A DNA stretch of 57,732 bases from positions 1 to 57,732 of the forward strand of contig JAPMTR010000076.1 of assembly GCA_026552975.1 (NCBI GenBank), given 5' to 3'. Shown here piece by piece: positions 53,307 through 57,732 of the stretch. The notes beneath the pieces were generated by a model. It saw nothing but the letters and a program-made list of their open reading frames with translations. It ran no database searches and was not told where the DNA came from. The number at the start of each line of letters is the position of its first letter. Within the stretch, counting starts at the first letter, position 1. Source of the stretch: Candidatus Methanoperedens sp. (GTDB taxonomy: Archaea; Halobacteriota; Methanosarcinia; Methanosarcinales; Methanoperedenaceae). The position numbers and the translations under genes are program-made.

Positions 53307-55019
53307 ATGATAGAAAGATCAAGATCTGATTATATAAAGGTGGGAGCAGCTACTATAATTATATTATGTTTATTTTCTGCGTCTGCTGCATTTGAATTGA
53401 CTCAAATACAATGGATTTCTGGAACATCAGGAACTTTAAAACGCGATGATGTAATGTCATATATGGGACATTCCGTCAAAGTTACCTCATTAAATGCGCC
53501 GGTAGAATCTGATAGATACAATAACAAACCGATTGAACCTGTCATACCTTATGTTGGTTTGGATATTTCAAAAAATGGTACATTGATAAATAAAACCATT
53601 CTGGGTCGCGGAGATTCCTATATTTCACCAGATGGGGAAATAAAAGTTATGGCAGTTGACTTTCCAGCAAGTTCAGGAACAGAATGGCTTTATGAAAGTT
53701 ACAACCCATGGGTTAAATTGGAATTAAGTCAGAGAGGAAAACCTGTTTTTGATCTTTCAATAGATTCTGATAATGAATTTATTTCAGGACCAAATACTGA
53801 AATCCCTGCTAAGATCATAGTGAAAAATATAGGAACCGCAGATATTCTAAATGTTGATCTGGAAGTAGGCTCTGAACTACCGTTATTGAATGGTGATTTG
53901 AAATTCCATTATGACAAAATACAAAAAGGAGGACAGGTTTCTGAAACAATTACATTTGCAACTCCGATCTTGGCAGAACTTAAGAAATTTGATATTAATA
54001 TGAATGTAAGTGGTTTTGATATCAAAGAAATCCCCTACAACAAGATCACATCGAACTCGATCTTCATTGTTCCACCGCCTATGCTATTACCAACTTTAAG
54101 TAAGAGCTCAAACCCCAAGATATACTTGAAGGATTATAATCTGGTTTCTCTCTCGATCAAGAACAACCTTAATGTCGATCTAAAGAATGTTAGTATTACC
54201 GACACTTTGCCAAAGGGTTTCAAATTGATAAGCAATAATTCATTAAAATGGTTAGTGGATATTCCCGCCAATGGGGAATGGTCCTCCAGATATGTGTTGA
54301 AACCTTTTGAAGCCGACAAGAATGGAATAGTGTTTCCGGCTACAAAAGCGGAGTTTATGATAAAAAATGAATATTATATGGTCCAGTCCAATAAACCTGT
54401 TACAATTGTATATGGACCAAATATCGTCCTGAAAAAACAGACCACAATCCAGAAAATCACACCTGGAGATACTGTCACTGTAAAGATCTCAGCATTGAAT
54501 AAAGGCAGCACCCCTACAAAGGTAAGCATCATAGACACAATCCCTGCGGATGTGACACTTTTAAGCGGTAACACAACACTTGAAGAATATCTGGAAGCAG
54601 ATAAGGAAGTAAATTTTAGTTATACCATTAGATCAGATACATCCGGTCCTTTCACTCTTCCTGCGGCAACAGCAGATTATTTTGAACTTGGCGACAGGGG
54701 CGCAATAACAAGCACCAGAAGTCAGGAGATCTCGATAAGAATAAAACCGCCCCCAACACCTGTGCCCACCCCCGGACCTGCCCCCGATCCAACTATTGAG
54801 CCTGAGATTGCCGCACTTCTTACACCTCAGAGCGATCCTTCAGGTATTCCAACTGCACAAGTGACTGAATCTCCACAAGAGATCATAATACAGGAAACGC
54901 CAGATCCATCGATCAATGGCAATGTGATATTAAGGGTTATCCTGGGATGCGATAATATCTCAAATACTGAAAATTATGACATGATCGATATCTGCAATCT
55001 TCTTAATAGTACTACTTAA
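53307..55019 (+). CDS. Secreted DUF11/CARDB-like repeat protein lacking a C-terminal anchor
   Basis: A 570-residue protein with an N-terminal hydrophobic signal (AATIIILCLFSASAAF), a distinctive N-terminal beta domain, tandem DUF11-like domains (IYLKDYNLVSLSIKNNL, VSITDTLPKGF; a second copy near TIPADVTLL) and a Pro-rich tail. It aligns along its whole core with the protein at 55650-57347, but unlike that one it ends without a membrane helix. Its last 8 bp overlap the convergent engB. Surface role inferred from the signal and repeats. Confidence 0.8.
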   Translation: MIERSRSDYIKVGAATIIILCLFSASAAFELTQIQWISGTSGTLKRDDVMSYMGHSVKVTSLNAPVESDRYNNKPIEPVIPYVGLDISKNGTLINKTILGRGDSYISPDGEIKVMAVDFPASSGTEWLYESYNPWVKLELSQRGKPVFDLSIDSDNEFISGPNTEIPAKIIVKNIGTADILNVDLEVGSELPLLNGDLKFHYDKIQKGGQVSETITFATPILAELKKFDINMNVSGFDIKEIPYNKITSNSIFIVPPPMLLPTLSKSSNPKIYLKDYNLVSLSIKNNLNVDLKNVSITDTLPKGFKLISNNSLKWLVDIPANGEWSSRYVLKPFEADKNGIVFPATKAEFMIKNEYYMVQSNKPVTIVYGPNIVLKKQTTIQKITPGDTVTVKISALNKGSTPTKVSIIDTIPADVTLLSGNTTLEEYLEADKEVNFSYTIRSDTSGPFTLPAATADYFELGDRGAITSTRSQEISIRIKPPPTPVPTPGPAPDPTIEPEIAALLTPQSDPSGIPTAQVTESPQEIIIQETPDPSINGNVILRVILGCDNISNTENYDMIDICNLLNSTT

Positions 55020-55608
55020 TTAAAGTTGAAAGTACCTGAGGGTGGATATCTTTTCTTTCCAGGTTCTTCTGTATTAACTCTTTTAGTATGCCAATTTTTC
55101 CTTTTTTTGCACTTACAGGCACTATTGTATCGATCCATTGTTTCCATGGAGGTGTCATTCCCAGACGTTGGGCTATCCCATTAAGGGTTTCATCGATTTC
55201 CTTGATCTTGTCCATCTTGTTTGCAGCCACAATGACCTGGATATCAAGTTCATGCAAGAATTCAAAAAGCTCAACCTCTACCGGTATTTCATTCCTTTGC
55301 GTCCATCTGTCTACTATCTCTACAAAGGATGTTGCATTTAAGACCATCACGGCGAGCTGGATGTTGGTAGAATTTTGTTCTATATAATGAACAATATTAT
55401 CCTTTATTGCTTCCTGGCCCTGTTTTGTTACTTTGCTCATGTAGCCAAAACCCGGCATATCAGTTATCTGGAATTTCTGATATGGTAAGTGAAGAGGCTT
55501 TCTTGTCACTCCTGGAAGCTTCCCAACCGGGACTTTAATACCTGTAAGCGCCCTTATCAGGGTGGATTTACCCACATTGGATCGTCCCACAAAAATTATT
55601 TCTTTCAT
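55012..55608 (-). CDS. engB: EngB/YihA-family GTP-binding protein
   Basis: A 198-residue GTPase with G1 GRSNVGKST, G3 DMPGFG, G4 AANKMDK and G5 VSAKKG. EngB-type GTPases assist large ribosomal subunit assembly in bacteria; archaeal members are assumed to be similar. The length is typical. It lies between two paralogous secreted-protein genes. Confidence 0.93.
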   Translation of the reverse strand: MKEIIFVGRSNVGKSTLIRALTGIKVPVGKLPGVTRKPLHLPYQKFQITDMPGFGYMSKVTKQGQEAIKDNIVHYIEQNSTNIQLAVMVLNATSFVEIVDRWTQRNEIPVEVELFEFLHELDIQVIVAANKMDKIKEIDETLNGIAQRLGMTPPWKQWIDTIVPVSAKKGKIGILKELIQKNLERKDIHPQVLSTLIK

Positions 55609-55649
55609 ATGCCAACTGCATGAACAAGGTCATATAAAAATTAATAAGT

Positions 55650-57347
55650 TCATTTGCGCCTGAGAATTGCTGCGAATATCAACATGAGGATGGAAAGACC
55701 AGTATTAATAAATGGCGTAATTGGAGTTGGGGTGATCTCGAGGGAATTTTCAGGCGAATTACCCGAAGTACCTTCCGTTGATGGAGTTGTATCAGGTAAG
55801 GTGATTGGTATTTTTCCATCAGATTGTGTAGTTTTCGAATTTTTATTGATCGTTTCGAAATTGATCTGGGTGTTAATTTTATTAGGATCAATCACATTTA
55901 TTATCACTCTTTCAGAACTCAATGCCGAACGCACTATTCCCTTGTATTCTATATTCATATAATTAGCTTCAGCTGATGGTAATTCTATCTTTCCTTCTAA
56001 TCTTGGCCTTATTACATAACTGAATCCCTGGGGTTTATTTACTTCAAGGAATAAAGATTCTGTTGAAGTTTGGCCGCTCACAAGACTTACATCATCAGGA
56101 AGATAATCTATAACTTGCGTCCTCGTTGCAATATTCCCAATATTTTTGATACTAACAGTGATCGTTATATCCTCACTTATGTTTACAGTTTTTTTATTAA
56201 TGGTTTTATTGAGTATTATTTTTGGCCCATTTACAATAACAGAAGGGGAATCCGAAGATGAATTATATTCTTTATTATTGATCGTGAATAAGGCATTTAC
56301 AGCCGGGATAGGAAAACCCTCAAGGCTTGATTCAAGTGGTCTTAACGAATATGTGGTGCTCCAATCCTGACCAGATTTTATGACCGGGATTTCCCAGTAC
56401 GTGGGAGAATCAAATTTCAATTCAAAATTATTATTTAGTTTGTCCGTTACTTTTACATTATATATATCATGATCTCCTCCATTGGAGACTGTGACTCTAA
56501 CCAGAGATGTATCTTTAAGATATATCCTATCCTTAATTGCCTTACTGACAGATATTTCTTTTGAAAGATCTTTTGCCAATACTGATCTCATTAGAGATCT
56601 AATTCCCTGATATTCAAGATCTTTGACGTCATAGCCTATTGATTTAACATCTAATGTATAGGAGGTATCCAAAACAACTTTCGGAACTATAAGGATTAGA
56701 ACAAAACTTTGTGTTTCTCCTTTTTTTATTTCCAGAAAATTTGGATGAAACTGGTTTGCATTTCCTCCTCTTAATTGTAAAACTCCTGGGTTTACATCAA
56801 CTCTTACATTTCTTGCGACGGCATAACCTTTATTTTTTACTTTAAATGTTGCTGTCATTATTTCATCAGTACTTGAAATATAATTGGTTTTATCTGTCGT
56901 GATCTCTAATTCAAATTCAGGCTTTCCTCTCAATGATATCGAAACCTTTGCCCATGGTTTATAATATTCCATGACCCAATCTCTGGAAGTTCCAGGAAGT
57001 ATATCTGTTAATGAGACCTTTACTTCATGATCCGGATCGATATAGCTTGAGCCCTGGAGAGTCAGGACTATATCCTTCATAAATGCACCATTCTTATATA
57101 TTTCAACATATACCATAGGGCTAACAGGAGTTTCAGGCAGGATATCCTTATTGAAATTTTTATATCCTGGCACAGGAGCAGGAAATTGTGCGGCGACTAC
57201 TGTATATGGTCCATTTGTGAAATTATTTCCTTTATAGAGGGTGGCTTCGGTAGCCGGGGCCCATTCAATATCATTAGGCATGTAACCCCACGCCAGTGGA
57301 ATTTCAAGACATAATAATAATAAGATCATGATCAGTTTATTTTTCAT
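55650..57347 (-). CDS. Secreted, membrane-anchored DUF11/CARDB-like repeat protein
   Basis: A 565-residue paralogue of the protein at 53307-55019. It has a signal peptide (LIMILLLLCLEIPLAWG), an N-terminal beta domain, two DUF11-like repeats (IYLKDTSLVRVTVSNGG, VKVTDKL; VIDYLPDDVSLVSG), a Ser/Thr/Pro-rich spacer and a C-terminal membrane helix ending in RRK. The tail resembles a sorting-type anchor. Shared segments include PWAKVSISLRGKPEFEL versus PWVKLELSQRGKPVFDL. It is probably a surface-exposed stalk or adhesin-like protein. Confidence 0.8.
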   Translation of the reverse strand: MKNKLIMILLLLCLEIPLAWGYMPNDIEWAPATEATLYKGNNFTNGPYTVVAAQFPAPVPGYKNFNKDILPETPVSPMVYVEIYKNGAFMKDIVLTLQGSSYIDPDHEVKVSLTDILPGTSRDWVMEYYKPWAKVSISLRGKPEFELEITTDKTNYISSTDEIMTATFKVKNKGYAVARNVRVDVNPGVLQLRGGNANQFHPNFLEIKKGETQSFVLILIVPKVVLDTSYTLDVKSIGYDVKDLEYQGIRSLMRSVLAKDLSKEISVSKAIKDRIYLKDTSLVRVTVSNGGDHDIYNVKVTDKLNNNFELKFDSPTYWEIPVIKSGQDWSTTYSLRPLESSLEGFPIPAVNALFTINNKEYNSSSDSPSVIVNGPKIILNKTINKKTVNISEDITITVSIKNIGNIATRTQVIDYLPDDVSLVSGQTSTESLFLEVNKPQGFSYVIRPRLEGKIELPSAEANYMNIEYKGIVRSALSSERVIINVIDPNKINTQINFETINKNSKTTQSDGKIPITLPDTTPSTEGTSGNSPENSLEITPTPITPFINTGLSILMLIFAAILRRK

Positions 57348-57568
57348 ATAATAATTATCATAATGAAATTAGCATATATAGTTTACTCTTCGATAAAATG
57401 ACGGTGTATTTTTTCTGTAAATTTTACCCAAAGCAAAGCTATATAAGCTGAAAAAAACAATATCGGATTTAATCGGTTGGCTTATTTAGCAACATTAGAT
57501 GAGTAAAAACTTCTAAAGCTGTATTTTTTTAGGTTAATTGGTTTATAAAATAAAGGAAAGAAATATAA

Positions 57569-57732
57569 ATGGATAATGACAGAAGAGGCGGTTTCCGCGG
57601 CGGCGGAAGCGGCGGCGGCAGAGGTTTCAGACCCAGCGGACCAAGAGAAATGCATAAGGCAACTTGTGCAGATTGCAAACAGGAAACAGAGGTACCTTTC
57701 GTACCATCAGGCGACAGACCCGTTTATTGCAG
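57569..57732 (+). CDS. Zinc-ribbon RGG-type protein, CxxC-x17-CxxC family, 3' truncated
   Basis: Starts at ATG 57569 after AAAGGAAAG and continues past the window end. The N-terminus is Arg/Gly-rich (RGGFRGGGSGGGRGF), then a zinc-ribbon begins: CADC, exactly 17 residues including EVPFVPSGDRPVY, then the next Cys. This fits the CxxC-x17-CxxC domain known from Methanosarcina, a probable nucleic-acid binding module; the RGG-like stretch supports RNA contact. The 57348-57568 gap upstream is AT-rich with TATA-like sequence. Confidence 0.85.
   Translation, partial: MDNDRRGGFRGGGSGGGRGFRPSGPREMHKATCADCKQETEVPFVPSGDRPVYC

Noticed and set aside
1-57732. CRISPR arrays, rRNA genes, insertion sequences or prophage
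   Set aside because: No regularly spaced direct repeats with unique spacers, no rRNA signature and no transposase, integrase or phage structural gene were seen.

Overview
This window looks like chromosome from a methanogen-related euryarchaeon of the Methanosarcinales, possibly a Methanoperedens (ANME-2d) relative. Archaeal markers include Nop5, aIF1A, RadB, archaeal CoaD, class I LysRS, the thiolase/HMG-CoA synthase/DUF35 set and an archaeal tRNA-Arg. Lineage hints are PGF-pre-PGF, PEF-CTERM and CxxC-x17-CxxC surface or zinc-ribbon proteins, a DUF2551 protein, CooC and homospermidine synthase. This placement is inference; no rRNA is present. The DNA is AT-rich with short intergenic gaps. I found no IS element, phage gene or CRISPR array.

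Layout. Positions 1-9.7 kb are a cell-surface region: two tandem SGNH-hydrolase surface proteins, exported proteins of unknown function, a MinD-like ATPase with a membrane domain, a TPR protein and a PEF-CTERM protein. From 10-17.3 kb come a family 2 glycosyltransferase, Nop5, an ABC-2 exporter, an exported OB-fold protein with an FKBP lipoprotein, an HVO_0476-type zinc protein and Pcm. From 17.4-24 kb come CTP synthase, the upper mevalonate cluster with its HTH regulator, and an aconitase-family (IPMI/homoaconitase) large subunit. From 24-27.3 kb is a polyamine module (homospermidine synthase plus ornithine-type decarboxylase) facing an Lrp/AsnC-like regulator with a Cys-rich tail. From 27.4-30.7 kb come a ferredoxin-like protein, a small tail-anchored protein, an MBL hydrolase, an FtsZ with its own C-terminal membrane helix, and tRNA-Arg. 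From 30.8-35 kb are a RelBE-type toxin-antitoxin pair, a DUF62 SAM hydrolase, a three-gene operon of unknown small proteins, an FKBP and an RMD1-like membrane protein. From 35-46.5 kb come a fused phosphoglycerate mutase, an MBL protein, MoeA-PBP, PmbA, aIF1A, a radical SAM protein, an HTH-CBS regulator, a phosphoesterase, CooC and RadB. From 46.5 kb to the end are DUF2551, three related secreted repeat proteins, a beta-CASP MBL protein, a VapBC-like pair, CoaD, LysS, EngB and the start of a zinc-ribbon protein.

The clearest oddities are these. RadB and the beta-CASP protein both have conserved N-termini lying upstream of any ATG/GTG/TTG, with an ATA codon at the expected initiator position behind a Shine-Dalgarno-like sequence. 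The FtsZ has a built-in membrane anchor. The MinD-type ATPase carries four predicted membrane helices. The phosphoglycerate mutase has a helical extension of about 280 residues. A perfect 18-bp palindrome covers the start codon of the RelBE-like antitoxin.
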